From positions 1 through 44,656 of the forward strand of contig JAISAH010000108.1 of the NCBI GenBank assembly GCA_031266805.1: a DNA stretch of 44,656 bases, read 5' to 3'. Made by a program: the position numbers and the translations under genes. This DNA comes from Gracilibacteraceae bacterium (GTDB lineage Bacteria > Bacillota > Desulfitobacteriia > Desulfitobacteriales > Syntrophobotulaceae). The notes under the pieces were generated by a model. The model ran no database searches, had not been told where the DNA came from, and was given only the letters and a program-made list of their open reading frames with translations. Below, in pieces: positions 31,466-37,863 of the stretch (within the stretch, counting starts at the first letter, position 1; the number at the start of each line of letters is the position of its first letter).

Positions 31466-32308
31466 CTACTTCTCGATATAAGCCAGCGCGACGGCGCCCG
31501 GCCCGACGTGCGTGGCGATGACGGGGCCGATGATCACATCCAGCGGATCAGGCAAAGGGACGCCCTTGCCGCTGAGATGTTTGACCATAGCGGCCAGGGC
31601 CTGCGGCGCGTTACTATGGCCGAAGCAAACCGGGTATTCGCCGCTCATGCCCGTGGCGTTGACTTTGTCGCCCACCCATTCAAAAGATTTGGTCATGCTG
31701 CGTTTTTTCTCCACGACGACGACTTTGCCTTCTTCCAAGGTCAGAATGGGCTTGATATTGAGCAGTTCACCGATAAAAGCGGAGGAAGCGGGCAGACGGC
31801 CGCCCAGTTTCAGGTAATGTAAGGTGTCCAGGCATATGAGCAGGCGCAGTTTCGGGCGCAGGCTCTCCAGCTTGGCGTGGATCTCCGCCGCCGGGAGACC
31901 GGCGTCCCGCAGCTGAACGGCGATGCGCACCATGAGCGCGAGAGAGCAGGTGGCGGCGTGAGAGTCAAACAGAAAGATCCGGTCGCTGGAGAGAGCGTTT
32001 TTCGCGAATACGGCGGATTGGTAAGTACCGCTGATGGCGCTGGACAAGGACAGCGACACTATATCGTCGCCCGCCTCCAGAACGCGGGTGAAAATTTCAT
32101 TGAACTCGCCCGGGGTCACCTGACTGGTGGTCGGCAAGGTTTTCTCGGCGGACAGTTTTTCATAAAACCGCTCTTTGCTGAGGGTCACGCTGTCCGTGTA
32201 TTCCTCCGTCCCGAACATCACTTTGAGCGGAATGACGTCGACTCCGCGCGCCTCCGTCCAAGATCTGTCAATGTCGCAAGTGCTGTCACAGATGATTCTA
32301 ACAGCCAT
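31466..32308 (-). CDS. DegV-family fatty-acid-binding protein
   Basis: The 280-aa protein starts with the DegV signature (IICDSTCDI), followed by VIPLKVMFGTEEYTDSVTLS and the SLSSAISGTYQSA segment. DegV/FakB proteins bind a fatty acid for phosphorylation by FakA, so that host or recycled fatty acids enter phospholipids. Length is normal. No fakA is visible in the window. Confidence 0.95.
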   Translation of the reverse strand: MAVRIICDSTCDIDRSWTEARGVDVIPLKVMFGTEEYTDSVTLSKERFYEKLSAEKTLPTTSQVTPGEFNEIFTRVLEAGDDIVSLSLSSAISGTYQSAVFAKNALSSDRIFLFDSHAATCSLALMVRIAVQLRDAGLPAAEIHAKLESLRPKLRLLICLDTLHYLKLGGRLPASSAFIGELLNIKPILTLEEGKVVVVEKKRSMTKSFEWVGDKVNATGMSGEYPVCFGHSNAPQALAAMVKHLSGKGVPLPDPLDVIIGPVIATHVGPGAVALAYIEK

Positions 32309-32370
32309 CAGTCCATGCCTTTCCGCGAAGACGCCGAAACAGCCCCTTCGCCATGTATTTAGTACTTGTA

Positions 32371-32399
32371 AGAATACCGCAAAAGGAGGGAAGTGTCAA
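32371..32399 (-). promoter_or_regulatory. Promoter of the degV-transglutaminase unit
   Basis: On the minus strand TTGACA (32399-32394), a 17-bp spacer and TATTCT (32376-32371). Confidence 0.8.
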
Positions 32400-32425
32400 A
32401 ACAATTCGTCTTTATTTGTGTTTAT

Positions 32426-33172
32426 TCAGACCACAGCCGCCATGACCTCGCCGATAGGCGCGTTGACGACCAGATTGGCTCTCCTGTCATAAGGAGTGGC
32501 GGATTTGTTGATCAGCACGAGGTTTTTTCCGTTAAAATAATTCAGCAGCCCCGCCGCGGGATAAACCACCAGGGACGTGCCCCCGACTATCATGGTGTCA
32601 GCCGCTTCGATGGCGGCGATCGCCCCGCTCATCACCGCGCTGTCGAGCGGTTCTTCATAGAGTACGACGTCCGGTTTGACGATCCCGCCGCATTTGGCGC
32701 AGCGGGGGACGATGGCGTCCGCGCCCGTACAGGCCTCGGGCCGGAGAGTATAGGCCGCGTCATACGAGGCGCGGCAGTTTTCGCAGTAATTGCGTTCTAT
32801 GGAGCCGTGCAGCTCAAAAACAATTTTGCTGCCCGCCTTCTGGTGCAGCCCGTCGATATTTTGCGTGACGACCGCCTTGAGTTTACCCATCTCCTCCAGA
32901 CGGGCCAGCGCGATATGGGCCGCGTTCGGTTCAGCCGTGAAGACAAGGTTTTCCTTGTAGTACGCGAAAAAAATCTCCGGCTGCGCGACATAAAAAGAAT
33001 GACTGAGCATTTCTTCCGGGGAACGGCCATATTTCGACTTAGCGTGGTAAAGGCCGTTTTCCGACCGAAAATCCGGGATGCCGCTTTCCGTGGAGACGCC
33101 GGCCCCGCCAAAAAAGACGATATTCCGGCTCTCGTTGATGATTTTCCTCAGATCCTCATACAATTTATCCAC
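32426..33172 (-). CDS. Sir2-family NAD-dependent protein deacylase
   Basis: The 248-aa protein has the NAD-binding motif GAGVSTESGIPDFR (23-36), TQNIDGLHQKAG, the catalytic His in ELHGS, and a four-Cys zinc site (CENC and CAKC). It removes acyl groups from lysines using NAD. I place the start at GTG 33172, because the promoter (33183-33211) would start RNA there; the open frame to 33211 covers the promoter itself. The mRNA may be nearly leaderless. Confidence 0.93.
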   Translation of the reverse strand: MDKLYEDLRKIINESRNIVFFGGAGVSTESGIPDFRSENGLYHAKSKYGRSPEEMLSHSFYVAQPEIFFAYYKENLVFTAEPNAAHIALARLEEMGKLKAVVTQNIDGLHQKAGSKIVFELHGSIERNYCENCRASYDAAYTLRPEACTGADAIVPRCAKCGGIVKPDVVLYEEPLDSAVMSGAIAAIEAADTMIVGGTSLVVYPAAGLLNYFNGKNLVLINKSATPYDRRANLVVNAPIGEVMAAVV

Positions 33173-33182
33173 CCCGTTTTCC

Positions 33183-33211
33183 AGTATAGCACAGGGCGCG
33201 GGATCAGGCAA
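33183..33211 (-). promoter_or_regulatory. Promoter of the sir2 gene
   Basis: On the minus strand TTGCCT (33211-33206), a 17-bp spacer and TATACT (33188-33183). It is back to back with the tRNA promoter. Confidence 0.75.
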
Positions 33212-33217
33212 TTATTC

Positions 33218-33246
33218 TTGCGTATTTTCGCCGCGCGTGCTATAAT
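33218..33246 (+). promoter_or_regulatory. Promoter of the tRNA-Ser locus
   Basis: TTGCGT (33218-33223), a 17-bp spacer and TATAAT (33241-33246). It is the only good promoter before either tRNA copy. The complete tRNA lies ~225 bp downstream of the predicted start. Confidence 0.82.
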
Positions 33247-33284
33247 GCGGTCGTCGCTTCTAATAGAAACGACTTCGGATAACC

Positions 33285-33323
33285 GGAGGAGTACCCAAGT
33301 GGTGAAGGGGTCGCACTCGAAAT
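33285..33323 (+). pseudogene. 5' fragment of tRNA-Ser(CGA)
   Basis: These 39 bases are identical to the first 39 of the complete tRNA at 33478, from the acceptor 5' strand through the D arm, anticodon 5' strand and anticodon loop. Identity stops just after the anticodon loop. The fragment has the promoter; the complete copy does not. Confidence 0.95.
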
Positions 33324-33477
33324 CAGGTCAGCTTGACGGAAGGGGAAATCGTGGAAACCCTTGATGTATGGCCATTTCCTGGCCGGATCGAAAACTGAAA
33401 ATCTGCTATGTCTGCTCTGAATGTCTGCTCAATTTCCTGAAAAGATTTTGATTCATTCAGAGACTGAACATATACCT
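33324..33477. other. 154-bp insert between the two tRNA-Ser copies
   Basis: No gene is credible here. The stretch has a GGCCA/TGGCC hairpin (33370-33384) and two direct copies of ATGTCTGCTC (33408-33417, 33421-33430; 13-bp step), which resemble recombinase arm sites. The segment looks like the remnant of an element end inserted at the tRNA. Confidence 0.5.
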
Positions 33478-33565
33478 GGAGGAGTACCCAAGTGGTGAAG
33501 GGGTCGCACTCGAAATGCGATAGGCCGGCAACGGCGCGTGGGTTCAATCCCCACCTCCTCCGCCA
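33478..33565 (+). tRNA. tRNA-Ser (anticodon CGA)
   Basis: The 88-nt class II tRNA has a 7-bp acceptor stem (GGAGGAG/CTCCTCC), an anticodon stem TCGCA/TGCGA with loop CTCGAAA (anticodon CGA, reads UCG), a long variable arm (GCCG/CGGC), a T arm GTGGG-TTCAATC-CCCAC and an encoded CCA. Its 3' end overlaps the end of the integrase gene on the other strand. Confidence 0.96.
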
Positions 33566-34800
33566 GAAATCTTCCCCAGCGATGTTTTCTCGATCCAGGT
33601 CATGGCGTTTGCGGATTGCAGCTTGGAATTGAATTCCAGATGCGCGTAGGTATTTGCTGTGATCGCGAAGTCGCTGTGTCCAAGCCATTCCTGAATCTGT
33701 TTGAGGGAGATCCCGGCCGCCAGTAATAGACTGGCGCACGAGTGTCTCAAATCGTGATAGCGCATCCTGCGGAACCCGTTCTTCTCTAAAAACTCCGGAA
33801 ACGCTGTTGTGAGGTAGCCCGGTTTGATCCGTTTCCCAAGCTGATTCACATAGACGTATTGCCCTTCTGCTTTGTCATATGAATTTCCACACAACTTACG
33901 ATAGGTTTCTTGCGCCTGTTTCAGTTCCAGCAATTTTGCCCGAAATTGCGGAACCAGCGGCAGAGTACGAAAACTGGATTTGCTTTTTGTGGTGTCATCT
34001 TCGATGATATAACTTTTACCTTCAAATCTGGTCGTGGTCACGGTATGCTCAATGGTAACGGTGTTCGCCTCAAAATTGATCGCGCTCCATTTCAAACCGA
34101 CCACTTCGCCGCGCCGTAAGCCATAGAAAGCCCCCAAAATAACACCCAATTCCAGTCTATGCCCTTTAACCGCTTCAAACAGTTCAACCGCTTCGGATTG
34201 TTTGAGGAATTTGCCTACAAACCGCTCCGCCTTAGGGCGTTTCACCTTCGCCATGACCGAATGTTCAATCCAGCCTTTTTGAAGCGCCCACTTCAACGCC
34301 TTGTGCATATTGGCATGATATTTATGGACAGAAGTGGCCTTGATGCCTTGCAGTTTTTCAACATAGAAATCATTGATATTGTCCGCTGTCAGATTCTTTA
34401 GCAGAATGCCGCGCTCCCGGAACCATGGAGCAATCACGCTTTTCACATTGAGCCAGTAACCGCCATAGGTCGTCAACTTTATTTCCGTTTTGATAACCGG
34501 CAGCCAACGATGCTCCATAAAATCCGCGAAAAGCATATTCCCCATATCGCCCGGCGCGACGGCCAGCTTCTCCCGAAGTTCAACCATCAGCACATTTTCC
34601 AACTCGGCGCATTTGTCGCGGAGCATCCCCTCCGCCCGTTTCTTGTTGCCCTTGACCGATAGCCCGGTCGAGAGACTTTTGCGGTCGCGGGTTCCGTCCG
34701 GCAGTTTCCAACTGAGCGCCATTTGAAATATGCCGCGCTTTTCCTCGAGATGACCCGCCACTTTGATTTTTTGGTGTTCTTGCAGGTGTGTTGTGTTCAA
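33544..34800 (-). CDS. Tyrosine recombinase (phage/ICE integrase)
   Basis: The 418-aa integrase has an N-terminal arm-binding part, a SAM-like core-binding domain and a C-terminal catalytic domain. All active residues are present: Arg in GLRRGEVVGL, Lys in TTKSKSSFRTL, His-x-x-Arg in HDLRHSCASLL, His in WLGHSD and Tyr in TANTYAHLE. I place the start at the TTG at 34800, because GGAGGG lies 7 bases upstream; the open frame extends to an ATG at 34848. The last codons (Gly-rich) run into the tRNA-Ser 3' end, as expected when int borders the attachment site. Confidence 0.93.
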   Translation of the reverse strand: MNTTHLQEHQKIKVAGHLEEKRGIFQMALSWKLPDGTRDRKSLSTGLSVKGNKKRAEGMLRDKCAELENVLMVELREKLAVAPGDMGNMLFADFMEHRWLPVIKTEIKLTTYGGYWLNVKSVIAPWFRERGILLKNLTADNINDFYVEKLQGIKATSVHKYHANMHKALKWALQKGWIEHSVMAKVKRPKAERFVGKFLKQSEAVELFEAVKGHRLELGVILGAFYGLRRGEVVGLKWSAINFEANTVTIEHTVTTTRFEGKSYIIEDDTTKSKSSFRTLPLVPQFRAKLLELKQAQETYRKLCGNSYDKAEGQYVYVNQLGKRIKPGYLTTAFPEFLEKNGFRRMRYHDLRHSCASLLLAAGISLKQIQEWLGHSDFAITANTYAHLEFNSKLQSANAMTWIEKTSLGKISGGGGGD

Positions 34801-34922
34801 AAATAAACCCTCCGTTCTAACAACAAAGATTCCACCCGCCATTGACAATAACAGTCTAACAGGTGGAATCGGCCGCGTCTACGAGTGCTGCACTTTTCAT
34901 AAAAATTTTATCTTTTGTTTTT

Positions 34923-35132
34923 TTATGCTTCGTCTGCAATTCGCAGATAGCGGATGATATTAACTTTAGGTATCTTGTACTCGCGCCCTACTTTGAGGCA
35001 ATCAACGGAGCCTTGCCGCAAAAGGCGATAGGCCGTCTTTTTGCTGACCGAGAGCAGCTTGCTCATCTGCTCCACATCCAAAATGTCGGGATATTCCCGA
35101 AAAACCGTTTTATAAGCTTCCTGCCGGTTCAC
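34923..35132 (-). CDS. Excisionase-like HTH protein
   Basis: The 69-aa protein has a MerR-like/excisionase helix-turn-helix: DILDVEQMSKLLSVSKKTAY, then RLLRQGSVDCLKVGREYKIP. Such proteins direct excision with the neighbouring integrase. The GTG start at 35132 follows CCGGAGGTATGAGAC. It lies between int and the zinc-ribbon gene on the same strand. Confidence 0.88.
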   Translation of the reverse strand: MNRQEAYKTVFREYPDILDVEQMSKLLSVSKKTAYRLLRQGSVDCLKVGREYKIPKVNIIRYLRIADEA

Positions 35133-35162
35133 GTCTCATACCTCCGGTTTTCTATTTTTCGT

Positions 35163-35348
35163 TCATTGGAGCTTCTTCCTTCTCTCTTTGGGCGTGATTT
35201 CGTAGTCGTAGCCGTACCGGACGCCGCAGTAGGTGCATTTTTCCTGGTAGTCCTGATCCCCCCTGACGCGCCGCACCTTCGCGCCCGTGTTTTCAAACGC
35301 AGCCCGGCATTTGGCGCAGAGCGTTAAGATATATGGCTTTTTCATCAT
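35163..35348 (-). CDS. Small zinc-ribbon protein
   Basis: The 61-aa protein carries two Cys pairs, CAKC and CTYC, typical of a zinc ribbon, followed by GYDYEITPKERRKK. Similar small proteins are common in Clostridia integrative elements. I place the start at 35348 (second ATG at 35345), with GGAGCAA just upstream. The open frame extends far upstream but that part has no family character. Confidence 0.75.
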   Translation of the reverse strand: MMKKPYILTLCAKCRAAFENTGAKVRRVRGDQDYQEKCTYCGVRYGYDYEITPKERRKKLQ

Positions 35349-35917
35349 TTGCTCCTTCTTTGTTTTTATTGAGAAACAGAAGGATAGGCGGAAAAACGGT
35401 GTTTTCCGCCCATAGTTTCCATTTCCCAAGAGCGCGGCCCAAACCGCGCCGCTTGTAAACAGATTTTCCTGTTCCGTATTTATCCTGCCCCCGGAACCGG
35501 GCGCCGCCCAAGCCGCCTTTAGTATCGGCGTCATAGCGCCGCGGCGCCGCTCGCGCGGTGGCCGCAGCATCTCTCCCCCGTTCTGAGGAAGCTGCCCCTT
35601 ACAGTGACGTTAGCCAGACAGAAGTACCATTGTTGGAACTGCGGGTCGTCGCGATCAAGCCGTACCAATAGGCTTGTTCAAGCTCGGCGCTTATCGCTCG
35701 TCCGGCTGCCTGGCGCTTTTTTCAGCGCCGGGGCCGGATGTCCTGGCGGCGTCAGCTTCGTCGCTTTGCCTTTCGGGCCTCGCAGTCCTGATGTACCTGG
35801 GTTGCGGATATAACCGGCAGAGCGCCGATGTTTTTCAAAGAGCGTTGGAGGTTTAAAACCCCCTCACTATTAAGCCGAAAAAACGGGGTGGTCTATGCGC
35901 AAAAATCTGAAAAAAAT
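35349..35917. other. Intergenic stretch with no confident gene
   Basis: A perfect 9-bp inverted repeat (GGCGGAAAA/TTTTCCGCC, 35387-35410) is present. Plus-strand open frames at 35604-35813 and 35674-35856 overlap in two frames and lack ribosome binding sites. They may be remnants of element genes or chance frames. Confidence 0.5.
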
Positions 35918-36073
35918 TTATTTCTCGAGCATGTTTCGTAATTTGAGAAGGATCCGCGCCTCTTTGCGGCAGATGTTGGACTGACTGATGCCGAGTTCCG
36001 CCGCGATATATTTCTCGCGTAACTTCAATGACCCGGTCGTCAAGCCGGATCCTGTATTTCCTTTTTTCCCCAT
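35918..36073 (-). CDS. 51-aa helix-turn-helix protein (sigma region 4-like)
   Basis: The short gene has a strong site, GGAGGAAAG, seven bases before the ATG at 36073. The product contains REKYIAAELGISQSNICRKE followed by ARILLKLRNMLEK, which looks like the last helices of a sigma-70 region 4 or a small HTH protein. It is divergent from the RAMP operon, so it may be its regulator or a leftover of a sigma gene. Codon use and the spacing of hydrophobic residues support a real gene. Confidence 0.7.
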   Translation of the reverse strand: MGKKGNTGSGLTTGSLKLREKYIAAELGISQSNICRKEARILLKLRNMLEK

Positions 36074-36188
36074 TTAGCTTTCCTCCGATTTTTCAGCATT
36101 TGTAATCACTGAAAATTGGAGGGGGGATATATGTATGGCATTGATTTGTCCTCTCGAAAAAAACAAAGTCTTTGAACTCCACGCGGGT

Positions 36189-36218
36189 AATCCACCTCTC
36201 CTAAAATTATAGTGGATT
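36189..36218. promoter_or_regulatory. Operator-like inverted repeat over the RAMP promoter
   Basis: AATCCAC (36189-36195) and GTGGATT (36212-36218) form a 7-bp inverted repeat with a 16-bp gap. The right arm contains the whole -35 hexamer, so a bound repressor would block RNA polymerase. Confidence 0.55.
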
Positions 36219-36241
36219 GCTGTGTAAGAATATGGTATAAT
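36213..36241 (+). promoter_or_regulatory. Promoter of the RAMP operon
   Basis: TGGATT (36213-36218), a 17-bp spacer and TATAAT (36236-36241). The -35 is weak, which fits a regulated promoter. Confidence 0.68.
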
Positions 36242-36333
36242 TTGATTTGAGGCTTAATTGGGACCACTTCAGCGTTCACGGTATACTTAACCGCATAAAG
36301 TCAGAGACGGCGATCGAAAGGAGCAAGAGAAAC

Positions 36334-37863
36334 ATGGGCATACTCGCGGTTTATGACACAACCAGTATTCAAAACTACATCTTCTCGTCAAACCAGCTCG
36401 CGGAGAACGTTGGCGGGTCGAAACTGGTCGCTGACATTTTCCATAATGTTTTCTCAAAGGTTCTTCGGAAAATTGAGCCGGAAATGCCGGAATGGCGTGA
36501 CGGCGGAAAGCTAAATCCCGCGTTACAAGCTGCGATCATCTATCAAGGCGGCGGTAATGCCTATGCCGCTTTCGCGGATTATAATACTTTTCAGGACGCG
36601 ACAAAAGACTTTCTGATAGAGGCAAACGAGACCGCGCCGGGTATCGGTATAGCCGTCGCGGCTGTGGAAACGAACTTCGTGGACTATAGATCTGATTTTG
36701 AGATATTGAACAAGCGCTTGACCAGTGTCAAGGGCGGGTTTAATACTCCGGCCTTTGCCGGCAATCAGCCTATTACCAAGCAATCCGAGCGAACAGGGCT
36801 GCCTGTCGTCACAAGGGAAGACGACGAGTTTCTGGATGAAAGCCAAGTGAAAAAACGCGCCCGATATAGGAAATACTGCCAAGAAGAACGAAAGAGCGAG
36901 CTGAAAGACTTCAATGAACTTGCGTTTGAAAAAAACGTGGACAGTCTGATTGCCATTGTTCACGCGGACGGCAACAGTATAGGCACGCGGATAAAAGAAT
37001 TTATGGAACAGGAGCAGCTTGGGAGTTACACTGAAGCCGTTCCTAAGATGCGCAAATTGTCTCAGGCAATTGATGCTTGCTACGAGACTGCATTAAAAGA
37101 TACAATTGACGCATTCGAGTCGGCATATGCCGGGTATATTGCAGCGCTTCGCGCAGAAAACCCTGGCAAGATATACAATGACAAATCTCCAATTCTTGAA
37201 CTCATCAGAGACGGCGACGACATCACGTTTGTAATAGGCGGACGGTTTGCGATTGACTTTGCGACTCGATTGCTGAGAGAAATTGAAAGACAGCCAGATC
37301 CGTTTGGAAACGGTAACGCGCCGTATGCCTGCGCCGGCGTAGTCATATTTCACAGCCATTATCCTTTCTCGGAGGCCTATAAACTGGCGGAAGAGCTTTG
37401 CGCGAGCGCAAAAAAATCTTCCCGGGATTGCGCAGGTTCCTATATCGACTTCCATCTGCACCAGTCGGGAAACGTAGCGGGATTGCAAAGGCTGCGCGAG
37501 CGGCAGTATATGGTTGACAGGAAAACAATATTGCGCCGTCCGTGGCGGATTACAGCCGGCTCTGAAAACGCGCGCCCAAACTTCAAGTGGTTTGAAGGAA
37601 ATGCCAGAGCGATCACAAAAATGCTGCGCAACTCAAAAATAGCGCGTAATAAGATAAAAGCCGTTCGCAACGAGATCGGCGCAGGGGACGGCGCGGCCAA
37701 ACTCGCTATAAATCAACTTCGAGACGCGAGACTACCCACATTCCCTCCGCTCCAAGAAGACGGAGACAGGAGTAAATACGCGGCCTTGTTTGATATTCTG
37801 GAACTTTACGATACCTATGAAAATTTACTGAACAAGGAGGACGCGGCCAATGGTAACGAATAA
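36334..37863 (+). CDS. cas10: HD-less Cas10-like palm-domain protein of a type III effector
   Basis: The 509-aa protein begins GILAVYDTTSIQNYIFSSNQ, a Cmr2/Cas10-type palm start. The first palm region contains QGGGNAYAAF (71-80). The second has HADGNSIG (210-217), RDGDDITFV (292-300) in place of the usual GGDD, and CAGVVIFHSHYPFSEAYKLA (333-352). Cas10 is the large subunit of type III complexes; its palm makes cyclic oligoadenylates after target RNA binding. No HD nuclease domain precedes the palm, so DNA cutting by Cas10 is unlikely. Both acidic residues of DD remain, so cyclase activity is possible. I place the start at 36334 behind AAGGAG; the frame extends upstream to 36247 but has no site there. 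It overlaps the next gene by 14 bp. Confidence 0.85.
   Translation: MGILAVYDTTSIQNYIFSSNQLAENVGGSKLVADIFHNVFSKVLRKIEPEMPEWRDGGKLNPALQAAIIYQGGGNAYAAFADYNTFQDATKDFLIEANETAPGIGIAVAAVETNFVDYRSDFEILNKRLTSVKGGFNTPAFAGNQPITKQSERTGLPVVTREDDEFLDESQVKKRARYRKYCQEERKSELKDFNELAFEKNVDSLIAIVHADGNSIGTRIKEFMEQEQLGSYTEAVPKMRKLSQAIDACYETALKDTIDAFESAYAGYIAALRAENPGKIYNDKSPILELIRDGDDITFVIGGRFAIDFATRLLREIERQPDPFGNGNAPYACAGVVIFHSHYPFSEAYKLAEELCASAKKSSRDCAGSYIDFHLHQSGNVAGLQRLRERQYMVDRKTILRRPWRITAGSENARPNFKWFEGNARAITKMLRNSKIARNKIKAVRNEIGAGDGAAKLAINQLRDARLPTFPPLQEDGDRSKYAALFDILELYDTYENLLNKEDAANGNE

Larger units (their letters stand above)
36074..36333. other. Divergent control region before the RAMP operon
   Basis: It holds an inverted repeat TTTTCAG/CTGAAAA (36090-36115), a 14-codon open frame at 36131-36175 behind GGAGGGGGG (a possible leader peptide, low confidence), an inverted repeat over the -35, and the promoter of the RAMP operon. 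Confidence 0.55.

Noticed and set aside
33285-33565. Intron-split tRNA (group I intron in the anticodon loop)
   Set aside because: The second copy is a complete tRNA, so the 5' half is duplicated and not interrupted. The 154-bp insert shows no intron core.
33323-33739. Minus-strand open frame of 138 codons over the tRNA
   Set aside because: It crosses the complete tRNA gene and overlaps the integrase end in another frame. No ribosome binding site or family match is seen.
35604-35856. Two overlapping plus-strand open frames
   Set aside because: No ribosome binding site, two frames compete, and no family match. They could be gene remnants but cannot be supported.
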